Program-made: the position numbers and the translations under genes
Part shown: positions 10,945 through 23,332 of the stretch, in pieces
Layout: the number at the start of each line of letters is the position of its first letter
Numbering within the stretch: the first letter of the stretch is position 1
Notes under the pieces: model-generated
Databases searched by the model: none
Told to the model about the DNA's origin: nothing
Seen by the model: the letters and a program-made list of their open reading frames with translations, nothing else
DNA from: Elymus sibiricus
Taxonomy: Eukaryota; Streptophyta; Magnoliopsida; Poales; Poaceae
Assembly (NCBI GenBank): GCA_039707655.1
Contig: CM077676.1
Coordinates: forward strand, 235,598,866 to 235,662,865
DNA length: 64,000 nucleotides
Direction of reading: 5' to 3'

Positions 10945-11904
10945 GAGTATATAACAAAAAACTACCACTTCCAACCAGCCGTGCCAAGAAACCACCACTC
11001 TACGAAAATTGGCAAAAACATACCAAAAATTTCTAAATGCGTGGCAAAAAAAATACTACCAACTGCCGATTAGGCTCGTTTAAACCCATGTGGCACCTTA
11101 AGTCAACGCCGTCTGTTTGACCGGCAAGTTAGGCGTTACGACATGTAGGACCTACATGTCAGTATGTAAAAAAAATCACCAACTCGCCTCCTACGTCTGG
11201 CCCATCCACCTCGTCATCCTCGGCCATGGCGGGTAGCCATCGCCGCTGGCAAAAGGCGAGGTCAAAAGCGCCGGCGGCGCGAAGCCCATCTTGCGGCAGC
11301 CCGGAGGCCAGCTGGAAGCAGCGCTCACGGCAGCTAGCTAGCCAAGCTAGCGCACAACCTGCTGGCCCGGCTAGCCAGCTTGGCACGACTGCGCGGCGGC
11401 TTGCTCACGCATGCCGTGCTAAGGCTAGCCAGCCGGCTCGGCCGGAGGTCAGCACGACGGCTTACTTGCCCGGCGGCCGGCGCCCAGCTTGCCTGCCGTA
11501 GCGGCGGCCGACCCGTCCGGTGGAGCGGCGGCCGGCCTGTCCGGTGGAGCAGCGGCCAGCTCGCCCATCACCGACGCTTGCAACGACCAGGCATACAAAC
11601 TGTTTGAAGTAATGTTTAGGAAAAATGCTTGTAGGAGGAAGAAGGGGATCGATGCTTACATGTGGGTCCCACCTATCATAACAATCAACACAACGATCAA
11701 ACAGTCGGTGTTGACTTAAGGTGCCTCGTCAGCATGGAAGTGTGGGCCAACCCTGTCATAAACGGGTTTAAACGAGCCTAATCGACACTTGGTAGTAGTT
11801 TTTTTGCCACAAATTAAGAAATTTTTGGTATGTTTTTGCTAATTTTTGTACAGTAGTTTATTGCTAGGGCTGGTTGGAAAGTGGTAGTTTTTGGTTAAAT
11901 ACTC
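10945..11904. mobile_element. Long-TIR non-autonomous element with GC-rich core (MULE-like)
   Basis: The left arm (10945 to about 11168) and right arm (about 11640-11904) are inverted copies: both contain AAAAACTACCACTT, GCAAAAACATACCAAAAATT, GATTAGGCTCGTTTAAACCC and the stretch ending CACCTTAAGTCAAC. Differences are small indels and an insertion of about 30 bp in the right arm. The centre (about 11200-11600) is strongly GC-rich and open in several frames, with Ala/Ser/Pro/Arg-rich translations that I do not recognise. Long TIRs around GC-rich cargo suggest a Mutator-like or Pack-MULE-type element, but no 9-bp target duplication could be identified at these limits, so the superfamily is inference. 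Confidence 0.65.
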
Positions 11905-11989
11905 TAGTGCTCAAACGAGCCTAATGTGGGGCCTTAGCATGATGACTTCCCGACTGTCTAAAACAAGGTTTTCCCGTCTCTAGTAAGGA

Positions 11990-12150
11990 GGGGCGATGAC
12001 GACGGCGCGCCTTCGGCTCGCTCTACTGCTCGTAGTCATCGCTAGGTGGTCTACGAACGTGTAGATGTATTTTGTTTCATGTCGCATCTTCGTTGTACTG
12101 CCATGACTGTTGATGGATAGACCTTAAGTTTTCCGCAAGAAAACCTTGGT
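11990..12150 (+). repeat. Possible LINE/SINE 3' tail
   Basis: The stretch with catcttcgttgtactgcc followed by atgactgttgatggatagac and ttttccgcaagaaaacc resembles the 3' end of grass non-LTR retroelements, which end in a similar TGTACTGCCATGACTG... sequence before a short A-rich tail. No ORF of reverse transcriptase is present. Weak, from memory of the family style only. Confidence 0.3.
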
Positions 12151-12714
12151 TGAGCGTGTGTGCGAGCGAGAGATCGTGCATGTGTGCAAGCGAGAGATCG
12201 TGCGTGTGTGTGATATAGAGACACTAAGGCAGAGATAAGAGAGTCTTTGTGTGTTTCTGTGTGCGCGTGGAAGATAGAGAGAGACCTATGGGGCTTTGTG
12301 TTGTGTGGTGTGGAGAGAGATAGACATAGTCAGAGAGTGAGTGTGTGTGATACACATGCGGACATAGGGAGAGAGGTGTGACTTAGAGAGATGGAGAATT
12401 TTGGTGTGCGTGTGAGTTAGAGAGAGACAGGGATATATATATACCAAGAGCTGGAGAGAATATACAAGGGTGTGTGTCTTAAAAGAGGGATCCAGGTAGA
12501 TGGGGTGGGGTGTGTGTGTGTGTGTGTGTTTTTTGCGCGCGCGCGTGTGTGTGAGAGGGAGAGTGCGTGTGTGGAGAAGAGAGACCAGTGATGATGTAAA
12601 CCTAGTAGGGAAGGGGGGGAATGATATGGCATGTGTGTCCAATAGAGAGAGGCATGTCTATTGTCGGGATAGCGTGGGTGCGGGCGGGGGTGCGTGCTAT
12701 TTCGAAGAGACGTC

Positions 12715-12761
<47 letters not shown>

Positions 12762-13165
12762 ATGGTGTGCGAAAGTGGCCTATAGATGGGGAGACGAGGT
12801 CGATGATGTGCGAAATTGGCCTATGTATAGGGAGACGCAAGGAAAGCGAGTCATTGTGTGCGTGAGAGAGACTTCATGAGAGATCTAAATAGATGGTGGA
12901 AAGAACAGCGTGCAAATTTGAAATCGATGATCAGCTGGAGAGCTATGGAGAGAGTCATGACATGTAGAGGGAAAGGAGGGTCGGGTGCGCATGTGGGAGA
13001 GATGGAAAGAGGAGAGAGGTGCACGAGGAGAGGGACGGTGTTTGTGTGTAGGGGTGGTGGTGAGTGAGATGTGTATCAATGCATGTGAGAGAGAGATAGA
13101 GAGATGATGGAGAGTGTGCGAGAGCCAGATACCTAGGGAGAAAGACACTGGGGGGGTAGTGTTTT
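12150..13165. repeat. GT/GA-rich low-complexity region with (TG)n microsatellites
   Basis: About 1 kb in which tgtgtg and gagaga runs alternate, including a (GT)n tract at 12509-12530 and a longer (TG)n tract at about 12717-12759. Several apparent ORFs on both strands (Val/Cys repeats, Thr/His repeats) are products of these runs and are not genes. Confidence 0.85.
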
Positions 13166-13180
13166 GTGTGTATGGGAAAG

Positions 13181-14478
13181 TGCAGGTGCTAGTTATCGAC
13201 TAGAAGGGGGGTGAATAGGCGATTTTTATGAAAGGCTTCGAAAACAGTCAATGTCTTTGAAGCTAGCGGAAGCATGACAAGATCTAACAATAGTTGTGAC
13301 TAAGATGAACAGGTATGGCAGTCATAGACATCATACATACATGCATGCATTGAACATAAACACAAGAAGCATGAAGACAAATGGGTAAACAGATGAAAGG
13401 CTTCAGGGAATATCTTCAAACACAGACAAGCATGCAAGGGCTTCACAGTATGAAACAGTAAGTAAGTAAGTGAAAGGATGAACTAGTAGCTCGGGGAAGA
13501 CAATGATTTGTTTGACCAGTTCCAACTGCTGTGACAGTTGTACGTCTGGTTAGGGAGGCTGAGATTTAACTCAGACGACCACATCTTCACCTTATTCCCC
13601 TTGAGCTAAGACCCGCAGATCTCTCCTAATCACTCTGGTAAGTCTTCAAGGTAGACTTCCAAACCTTCACAGACTTCGTTCACCAGCAATCCACAATGAC
13701 TCTTGGATGCTCAGAACATGACGCCTAACCGGCTGGAAGATCACAGTCTTCAAGTGTAATAAGTCTTCGGTTCACTCAAAACAGAATGTCTTTAGTGATG
13801 CTCAATCACTTTGGGCTCTGGGTGTTTTAGGTTTATCCTCGCAGGATTCTCTCTCAAAGGCTTCGAAGGTGGGTTGCTCTCAAACGACAAAAGCCATGCA
13901 CTAACTCGGAGCAGCCACCAACTTATGGTGGAGGGGGTGGCTATTTATAGCTAGGAGGCAACCCGATATGATATGTCGGAAATGACCCTGGGTCATTGGG
14001 GAACTTACACGTGTCCAACGGTCAGATTCCAAACACACGCGGCAGCTTTACTTGGGCTCCAAGTAAAGCTGACTCACCCAACTCTGGGAGAGGTTTTCTC
14101 TCATTTAGGTTGAGCATCACATCAGTTTCTGACTTTGTTTACCTCGACCCCACTTAACAGTACGGTGGTTCCTATGACTCAAGAAACAAGAAAATGAAAC
14201 TACCAAAAGACTAAGTCTTCGTGTTCCATTGGCTTCAAGTGAATGTCTTCATGAACCATTATCTTCAACACGAATGTCTTCGTGAACCACCATTGTTTTC
14301 AATGTCTTCATACATTTTTAGGGGTCATCTTTGATGGGTAAACCGAATCAATAGGGACTTCTACCTGTGTTATCTTGTGAATCTCACAAACACATTAGTC
14401 CCTCAACCAGTTTGTTGTCAATACTCCAAAACCAACAAGTGGTGGCACTAGATGCACTTACAATCTCCCCCTTTTTGG
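13181..14478 (-). repeat. 3' LTR and polypurine tract of the LARD-like element
   Basis: On the minus strand the PPT CCAAAAAGGGGGAGAT (14478-14463) is followed by the LTR start TGTAAGTGCATCTAGTGCC at 14462. The LTR ends GCACCTGCA at 13181, giving 1282 bp with imperfect TGTAAGTGC/GCACCTGCA inverted ends. A TATA box, CTATAAATAG, lies at 13950-13941 with a CCACCCCCTCC stretch just downstream. The five bases outside the LTR are gaaag (13176-13180); no matching copy is available because the other end is missing. Confidence 0.7.
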
Positions 14479-14572
14479 TGATTGATGACAAACTGGTTGA
14501 AGTTTTCAATGGGGATAATAGTATGTGAAAGTTAAGGAACAAGGTGTTTGGCTTCATGAAATTGAAGGGCCC

Positions 14573-17500
14573 TGTCACATCCCTAGCTTCTGGTATTGAC
14601 CTAGGCTAGCTAAGTACTTGTTTGCATCATGTTTAATTTCAAATTAAATTGAAATGGGGATTGATCAAACCCTAGCACCATATAATATAACTAGGTTCAA
14701 CTAAAATATTTTCAATGAACTCAAAATGCCCTTTAAAAATGTTCATCATTTCTGGATTAAGGTGGAAGCATCTACCAAAAATGGTTCACATTTTTGCAGG
14801 ACATATTTGGGCTTTGAATCAACTCATATTGTATTTGAAATGGGGCTATTAATTCCTATAAAATATTTACTAGCTCCAATAATTCTGAATTTTGGTGAGG
14901 GGCTTTGGAATAATCCAACTAGTCCCTACAAAAATTATCAGAAGAAAGAAAAATGGTTTAGTATTTTTACTAAATCAAAACATACTGTAGAAAAAGAAAA
15001 ACAGGAAAAGAATAAAAAGGAGGAAACTTACCTGTGCTGCCTGGCACTGTCCGGCCATCTGGCCCAAGTGCCAGTCATCCCCACCCTCTGCCAGAAGGCA
15101 GGGGCGAAGGAGGGCATGGCGTGCGCGCGAGGACGCCACGCCACCAGCCTGCCTCACGCCCTCTCCAGGCTTCCTTATCGCGCCACGGGGACGCCCACGT
15201 CTCCCTCGGTCGTCCCTCTCTCCCTCTGGCCCTTCCTCCCCCCTGCTGCTCGCTCTCTCACCCACCCGAGAGCCACCGTCGCCGCCGCTCGTCCCAGGCA
15301 TAGCCAGAGCCTCCGCCGAGCCTCCCCGAGCTGGTCAGGAGATCCGCCATGATGCCTTGGAGCTCCACGCAGACGCACGCCCCGCCAGAATGCCCTGAAT
15401 GCCTCACCGCCACCGTCTACCTCCTCGGGTTGCCAGAGATCGCCTTCGATGCCACGGCCACTCCGGTGCCTCCCCGAGCCGCTGACCCCCTCTACGCGTT
15501 TGCTGTCAGCCCTTGCGTCCCATTCCCTCGCTCCCGAGCTCGTTTAGCCGCTGTAGCCGTCGCCACCGCCATGACCGAAGCTCCGTCGCCGCATATGCTC
15601 GCCGCCGCCACCGCTAGACGCCGTCCCCGGCATCCCCACGACCACTGGTGGATGCCCCGCACCACGGGCTCTCTAACGCGCCTAACCGCGCGACCAGCCG
15701 TGGCCGGAAACGGCCGGCCGGCGATCGCCGCCGCATCGGGTCATCGCCGGCGTAACCCTGCCGACGTGGCATGGCCATTAGGGGCTAACCCCGCTAATTA
15801 GCCGCCCCTCAGCCGCTGACAGCGGGCCCCACCGCGGGGTCAAACCCAGTCAGCGCTGGATTTGACCGAGGTTATCCAGTGTGTCACTGACCAGTGGGTC
15901 CCACTGGTCAGGTTTGACCTGGATCAACCCCGCTGACCTGCTGACGCAGTGCTGACATCATGCTGATGCAATAAACCCTTTTCTGGATTAATTATAATCC
16001 AGGAAATTCCAGAAATTTGTACAAACTTCAAAAAATCATAGTAAATCAACCGTAGCTCAGATTGAAATAATTTACATATGAAAAATTATCAGAAAAATTC
16101 AATCTATCCATTTGTACCATTTTCATGCATGACAAAGGAGGTTATACCTACTGAATATGTGAAAACACATAAATGGCATTTTAAATTGCTTAAATATGCA
16201 TTAGCTCAAACCACATCATGTCTACATGCCATGATCATGCATCATATTGTTGCATTTGTCGTGTATTGATTGTCTCCGAAACTGTTCTTCTCGATAGGTT
16301 CTACTCCTCCGAGTGGCACCGAGTAACTATCTGAGGAGCAGTGGTACCGTGCTATTATTCCAGGCAAGCAAACCCCCTTGGTCATTTCGATACAATCCCA
16401 CTCTCTCTCTCCTGCTCTCTTTAATTGCATTAGGACAACAACGACTCAACAGTTACCTGTTGTGGTAGTTGAACCCATTCCTCTGCATGACCTGTCATTG
16501 TCACAGTAAATAGCTAAACCTTCCTAGCATGATTAGGAGTTGCTTGAGCCATGTTGTGACTTCATCCATGCCATGCCTGCTACTTCTTAGAGTTGTGTCA
16601 GGTCTGATTCATCTGGGAATGAATTGGAATGTTGTGATCATGTTCTGGTGTTGAGAGCTAAGTGTGTGAACACGATTTGGTAAAGGTAGTGATGAGAGGC
16701 CATGTACGAGTACATGGTGGGTTGTCTCATTAAGACCGTCCTTAGGAACTGAGTTCTTTGTATGTTATCCAAGAACAGTTACTACCACACATTGGGCCCG
16801 AAACCCATGGACCATCTCGGCTTATTAATTGCCTCGATCTCTGTCCAGGAGTTGCAACTAGTTTCTGGTGTTTGTCGGTCGTGCTAGTAGTCTACCAGGT
16901 GGCACTCGGCAGGGTGGGCTTGGGATAGACTAGGCACCGTGGCCTGGTGTACCAAGTGCCACCCGGATGGTGGACTTAGGAACCCTGCACGCATCATTTG
17001 GGGCCGTAGTGGAAACCTCGGCCGGACTTCCTTGTGGGTCGGACTCAAATAGGCGATAAACCTGGACTAGAGACTTGTGTGGTTAGTCAGGTTGTGGTCG
17101 ACACCCTCGCCAGGCTTCCGCTTGAAGGTTGCCGAGATACATGACGTGTATATGGTGGTAAGTGGTGGGAGTGTGTGTGAAGAAGTACACCCCTGCAGGC
17201 TAATATTATCTATTCGAATAGCCGCGTCCTCGGATATGGACTACTTGGAGACTTATATGGTTCATAGATAACTTGAAGTGGATACTCTAAAATGCGCAAG
17301 ATAAGTGTGAGTGCTATGGATGGCCTTCTCGTAGGGAAACGGAAGTGGATCCATAGTAGCGTATTGTTGTGGTGAATAGTGGAGTCGTGTGCGCTTTCTC
17401 ACCTCAAAGAAATTACTGGCAGTCGTAGTACAGGATAGCCACAGAGTCAAAGCTGGCTTGCTATAGTTAAACTCCACAACACCCTTTATTGATACCTGAT

Positions 17501-18371
17501 GCATATGTAGCTAGTCCTGATGTAAGTCTTGCTGAGTACCTTTGTACTCACGGTTGCTTCATTTATGTTTTTGCAGAGGAGATTTCGGTCTCACTAGTAG
17601 TTCCATGTGGAGTTCGACGTTGACTGAGTAGCTTGCTTCCGAGCTATGATCTTGTATCTTTGGGAGGGTCTTGTAGATAGTCAGGTTTCTCAGCCTTTTT
17701 CTTTTGTAGTCGTCTGTACTCAGACATGTTTATGCTTCTGCTTGTTGCTTGTAGGACTTGAATGTTGGGTCATGAAACCCATGTTTGTAATATCATGCTA
17801 TGTAAGGCTCCTCGGAGCCCTTTAAATAAATACTTTGAGTCGTAGAGTTATGTTGTGATGCCATGTTGTATTTACACATATCGTGCATATTGTGTGTATG
17901 TTTGAAATGCACTGGTATGTGTGGGATCCGACACCTAGTTGTTTATTCTTGGTAACCTTCCTTATGGGGAAATGCCTCCTAGTGCTTCCATCCGGAACAC
18001 ATGGATTGACCGGCATGTGTCCTTGTTTGCTCCTGTGTCTGTCCCTACGGGGAAATGTCATGCGGTGTTTTACTGGAGTCCTTGTAGCTTGCTACGACTC
18101 GGTTGCTCACGCTGATGACGAGACACGTGCATTGCTGAGTCATGTATGCCTGTCCCTGTAAGTTTGTGCCACCTTGGTTTATGACTAGTCATGTCAGCCC
18201 GGGTTCTCTGTCATATGGATGCTAGTGAAACGATCATATATGTGAGCCAAAAGGTGCAAACGGTCCCGGACCAGGTAAAGGCGGCAGACGTGGGTTACCG
18301 TGCGTGAGGCCGCAAAGTGATATGATGTGTTACATGCTAGATTGGTGTGACTTAGGATCGGGGTCCCGACA
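14573..18371 (+). repeat. Chromovirus 5' LTR
   Basis: 3799 bp from TGTCACATCC to GGGGTCCCGACA. Compared with the 3' LTR it keeps about 100 bp of GC-rich sequence near 15680-15775 that the 3' copy lacks, and lacks about 60 bp present in the 3' copy at about 24857-24917. The Pro/Ala/Arg-rich ORFs at 14975-15801 are inside the LTR and are not element genes. Confidence 0.93.
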
Positions 18372-18375
18372 GCAT

Positions 18376-18392
18376 TGGTATCCGAGCCTGAC
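18376..18392 (+). promoter_or_regulatory. Primer binding site, chromovirus
   Basis: TGGTATCCGAGCCTGAC, four bases after the 5' LTR end. It resembles the complement of the initiator-Met tRNA 3' end (usual plant motif TGGTATCAGAGCC) with a single C for A change, and would prime minus-strand DNA synthesis. Confidence 0.8.
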
Positions 18393-18875
18393 TGACTGTA
18401 GGATTACCAAGCCAAACTGGTCGAAGTCGAGTCTAGAAATGCTTGAGTTATATAGGGGAATTGATTGTGGAGGGAAACGTAAGGCTCTTTTTACTCCTTA
18501 TCCTGTGTCCCTCTGATTCTGAGTCACCCTCTTCTTTTCTACGGGGTTAAGAAACTAAGCTTCTGGTCGATCTATTAGGATCACGAGTTACTATTCTGTA
18601 GACTTATAGGAATGGTTGATCAGAGTCGTGTTCTAGTTTTCAAGTACTTCATGTGTAGTAATGTTTAGTACTATCACAAAACCTTGAGTTTATGATGTTG
18701 AGTTGTTATACTACCCCATCTTTGCAGGATGTCCCATATTTTGAGCATTTTACTGCCGTTATGCTGTCCGAATTGTCCTAGGAATCCGAGAGCTTCTAAT
18801 GCTTTTGCATTACATTCTGCATCCTTATGTTGATGCTGATTCCACCCTTGTTCTTCCTTGGTTTTGTTCTTCAGG

Positions 18876-21800
18876 ATGTCGCCCGTTACCCGAGGTTCTG
18901 TTGCTCATAGCCGGAACCACGGAGATGGTAGGGATGAGGATCCTCCCGACCAGCCTTCGTTGGCAGAGGTTATGTTAGAGGTTGAGAGGAACAAGTGTGA
19001 GACTAAGCGCCTATTGGCACGGATTGAGCAGAACACCGCACATCAGAGTAATGAGTTGGTTTCCATCACCGACTTCATTGGCCTGAACCCACCCACCTTC
19101 CATCATTCCATTGAGCCACTCGATGTAGATGACTGACTCCGTAGCATCACTCTTAAGCTGCGTTCCGCGAAGGTGGCTGAAGGTGACAAGGTCACCTATG
19201 CTACATATCACTTGGAGGGTCCTGCTAGTCTTTGGTGGCAGAACTATGAGGCTATGCTTCCAGCTGGTCAGATCACATATTGGAGAGAGTTCACTGAGGC
19301 CTTTCACGAGCATCACATTCCTCAGGGTCTCATTGACCGCAAGAGAGAAGAGTTCTGTAATCTTACCCAGGCTAAGATGGCTGTAGATGCTTACAGTAGA
19401 GAGTTTGGGAACCTCGCCCATTATGCCACAGAGGGAGTGTCCACGGACGCCAAGAAGCAGGCTAGGTTTCGGAAGGGTCTCAACCCTAAGTTGCGTCGTG
19501 ATCTTCACTTATACCATTGCTATACTTTCCAGGCTCTCGTGAACAAGGCTATTAATGCAGAGACAGCTCAGCTCGCTTATGAGGAGTCTTGTAAGCACAC
19601 CCGTGACTTGGGTTCTACCTCCGGCTCTGGCTCTCAAAAGCATCGGATTTGGATTCTGAACACTGCACTTCCACCTGGATATGCACCGAGGCCATCCTAT
19701 GTGGCACCTTGCCCAGTTCAGCTGTATGCTCTACCCAGGCCTATTGGTGGACCGCCTGCCAATGCGGGTCCATGTCCTACTTCAGGGACTTGTTTCACAT
19801 GCGGAGAGCCAGGACACTATGCCCGTGACTGTTCTCAGGCTAGTTGTGCTCCACCCCAGTCTGAGAAGTCTATTGGCCATGGTAAGCCATCGGGCAACAT
19901 GATCAGTGCCAAGCCAATTCCCGCTGAACGTGGACGTGTGCATCACGTCTCAGCTGTTGAAGCTCATGATGATCCGGATGTCATTCTTGGTACACTCCTT
20001 GTCAATTGTCATCCAACATCAATTCTATTCGATACCGGAGCATCTCACTCCTTCATCTCCAAAGGCTATGCTCGTTTGCACGACATGTCATTTTGTGATA
20101 TGCCAACTCCACTCGAAATCCAAACTCCAGGGTCTAGATGGCAAACTACCAGAATAAGCTAGGGCAATGAAATCCTTGTTGACAGACTTGTATTCCTTGC
20201 ATCACTTATAGCCCTCAAGTCTACAAATATTAACATCATCTTGGGTATGGACTGGATGACAACTCATCATGCCAAGATTGATTGTTACACTAGGTCGGTT
20301 CAGCTTACACACCCATCTGGCAAGATAGTCACTGTTTCCACTAGAGTTGCAAAGCGTCAACTCTATTCTCTTAATGCCATCCCTCTCCCAGACCTTGAAG
20401 ATATCTCGGTAGTCCGTGACTTTCCGGATGTCTTTCCAGAGGAACTGCCAGGCATTCCATCTAACAGAGATGTAGAGTTTGTCATAGACCTTATTCCAGG
20501 AACTGCCCCAATTTCTAGGAGACCTTACAAGATGGCACCCTTAGAGCTAGCTGAGCTTAAGAAACAACTTGATGAGTCCTTGCAAAAGGGTTTCATCCGT
20601 CCTAGTTCTTCTCCTTGGGCTTGCCCCGTCCTCTTCGTCAAGAAGAAGGATGGTACGGATTGGATGGTTGTAGATTATCGTCCCGTTAACCTGGTTACAA
20701 TAAAGAACAAGTATCCGCTCCCTAGGATCAATGACCTGTATGATCAGCTCGCTGGATCCTCAGTCTTCTCTAAGATGGATCTGAGGTTAGGCTACCACCA
20801 AATAAAGATCAGAAATGGGGACATCCCCAAGACGGCTTTTGTCACTCGTTATGGACAGTACAAGTACACCGTTATGTCCTTCGGTCTAACCAATGCACCA
20901 GCCACATTCTCCCGCTTGATGAACTCGATCTTCATGAAGTACTTAGATAAGTTCATCGTGGTTTACCTCGATGATATTCTTATTTACTCGAAGAACGAGG
21001 AAGAGCATGCCGAACATCTCAGACTTGTGTTAGAAAAACTCCGAGAGCACCGCCTTTATGACAAGTTTTCCAAGTGTGAATTTTGGTTGCCAGAAGTGAC
21101 CTATCTAGGCCACGTGATCTCTAGTAAGGGCATTGCTGTCAATCCCGAGAGATTCCAGGCCATCCTTGATTGGACTCCACCTGAATCGGTTAAACAAGTT
21201 AGGAGTTTTCTTGGTTTAGCGAGCTATTGTCACCGCTTCATTGAGAACTTCTCCAAAGTCGTGAAGTCTCTTACCGAACTCCTCAAGAAAGATAAAAAGT
21301 TTGAGTGGTCCCCACAATGTGAGCACAGTTTTCAGGAACTGAAAAGGCGCCCGACTTCTGCTCCCGTACTTGTGCCACCGGATTTCTCCAAGGACTTTGT
21401 TATCTATTGCGATGCCTCGCGACAAGGATTAGGTTGCATTCTCATGCAGGATCGCCATGTGATTGCCTATGCATCTCGACAGTTGCATCCACATGAGGAT
21501 AATTATCCTACACATGATCTAGAGCTTGCAGCCGTGGTCTATGCACTTAAGACATGGCGACATTACCTTCTTGGTAACCATTGCGAGATTTACACCGATC
21601 ACCAGAGTCTCAAGTATATCTTCACCCAACGAGATCTAAATCTCAGGCAGAGACGTTGGTTAGAGCTGATTACGGATTACGACCTAGGAATTACTTACAC
21701 CCCAGGAAAGGCCAATGTCATGGCTGATGCTTGAAGTCGTAAGTCCTTTTGCAAGAATCTCATGTTGCAATAATGTCAACCAATTCCCCATGAGGAATTC

Positions 21801-23320
21801 TGTAAGATTAACCTTCACATTGCTCCTCACGAATTCCTTTCTACTTTGGTGGCGAAACCTACTCTTGAGGACCAGATTGTAGCCGCCCAGAAGGTTGATA
21901 CGGGAATTTCCCACATCAAGAGAAACATGAACAAAGGAGCTGCTGGATGGTTCTCACTAGATGATCGAGGTGTTGTCTACTTTGGGAACCGCTTGGTGGT
22001 TCCCAAGGTACGAAACTTGAGACGGTTGATCCTTAAGGAGGCTCATGAATCTCCTCTCATGATTCATCCCGGTAGTACTAAGATGTATCAGGACCTACGC
22101 CAGAGGTTCTGGTGGACTAGGATGAAGAGAGAAATCGCTCAGTATATTGGTAACTATGACATTTGTCGTCGCATTAAGCAGAGCATCAGAGGCCTGCTGG
22201 TACCCTTCAGCGTTTAGCTATTCCTGAGTGGAAGAGGAACATAGTTGGTATGGACTTCATCACCGGCTTTCCCAGGACCAAGAAAGGGAATAATGCTATC
22301 TTCGTAGTCATTGATCGTCCGTCTAAAGTAGCTCACTTCCTTCCTGTTCGAGAGAGTATCACTGCTAGTCAGATCACTGACTTATATATCTCTCGTATAG
22401 TGTCACTTCATGGTGTTCCACTAGAGATCAATTCTGACCGTGGAAGTCTTTTCACCTCTCATTTCTGGGAGAGTTTTTAGACTGCCATCGGAACCCATCT
22501 TTCCTTCAGTACCGCTTTCCACCCTCAGTCGAGTGGTCAGGTGGAAAGGGTCAACCAAATTCTCGAAGACATGCTCCGAGCTTCTGTCATCTCATTTGGA
22601 ATGGATTGGGAGAAGTGTCTTCCTTTCGCTGAGTTTGCCTATAACAACAGCTCCCAATCCAGCCTCAAGAAAGCACCCTTCGAGATTCTCTATGGACGAA
22701 GATGTCGAACACCCTTGAGCTGGTCAGAAACTGGGGAAAGACAATTCTTTGGACCGGATATGATCCAGGAGGCAGAAGAGCAAGTTCGCATAATTCGTGA
22801 GAATCTGAAGACAGCCCAATCTCGTCAGAAGAGTCAGTATGACCGTCATCATAAGGAAGTAACCTATGAGGTTGACGACAAAGCTTACCTCTGGGTTAAT
22901 CCTCTGAAGGGTACCAATCGTTTCGGTATTAAGGGCAAGTTGGCTCCTCGTTACACTGGTCCTTTTCGCATTCTCGCTAAACGAGGAGAGGTTGCCTACC
23001 AATTGGAACTACCCCCACATCTTTCCTGAGTCCATGATGTCTTCCACGTCTCTCAACTCAGGCGTTGCTTCTCGGATCCCATCCGCAGAGTAGACCACGA
23101 AACGCTTGATCTCCAAGATAACCTCACTTATCAAGAGTACCCAGTTTGCATTCTTGATCAAGCCGAGCATGTCACACGACGTCAGAACATCAGGTTTCTC
23201 AAGGTTCAGTGGTCTCATCATTCTAAGAGAGAAGCTACCTGGGAACGAGAAGATCGTCTCCGACTGGAGTACCCCTCACTCTTCCCGATGACCCTTGAAT
23301 CTCTGGACGAGATTCTTTGA
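18876..23320 (+). pseudogene. Chromovirus gag-pol polyprotein with chromodomain, broken
   Basis: ATG at 18876 (MSPVTRGS). Order: gag (WWQNYEAMLPAGQI), CCHC zinc knuckle CFTCGEPGHYARDC (about residue 306), protease LFDTGASHSFIS (about 20025), reverse transcriptase with intact YLDD (20964-20975), RNase H ([10 protein letters not shown], 21405), integrase (zinc finger from 22044; catalytic D 22253-22255, D 22436-22438, E 22544-22546) and a chromodomain ending QWSHHSKREATWEREDRLR. In-frame stops are at 19134-19136, 20160-20162, 21732-21734, 22478-22480 and 23027-23029, with a frameshift near 22200. The integrase zinc finger reads YDICRR where the family has CxxC, so its first cysteine is lost. 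The enzymes would make and integrate cDNA in virus-like particles; this copy cannot encode them. Coding ends 12 bp before the 3' LTR. Confidence 0.93.
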
Positions 23321-23332
23321 GTGGGGGCGAGT

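Noticed and set aside
12286..13148. ORFs with His/Thr or Val/Cys repeats
   Set aside because: Products of GT and GA simple repeats; no codon structure.
14975..15801. Pro/Ala/Arg-rich ORFs near 15.0-15.8 kb and 23.7-24.5 kb
   Set aside because: Both lie at the same place in the two chromovirus LTRs, are rich in GC and not conserved in frame between the two copies.
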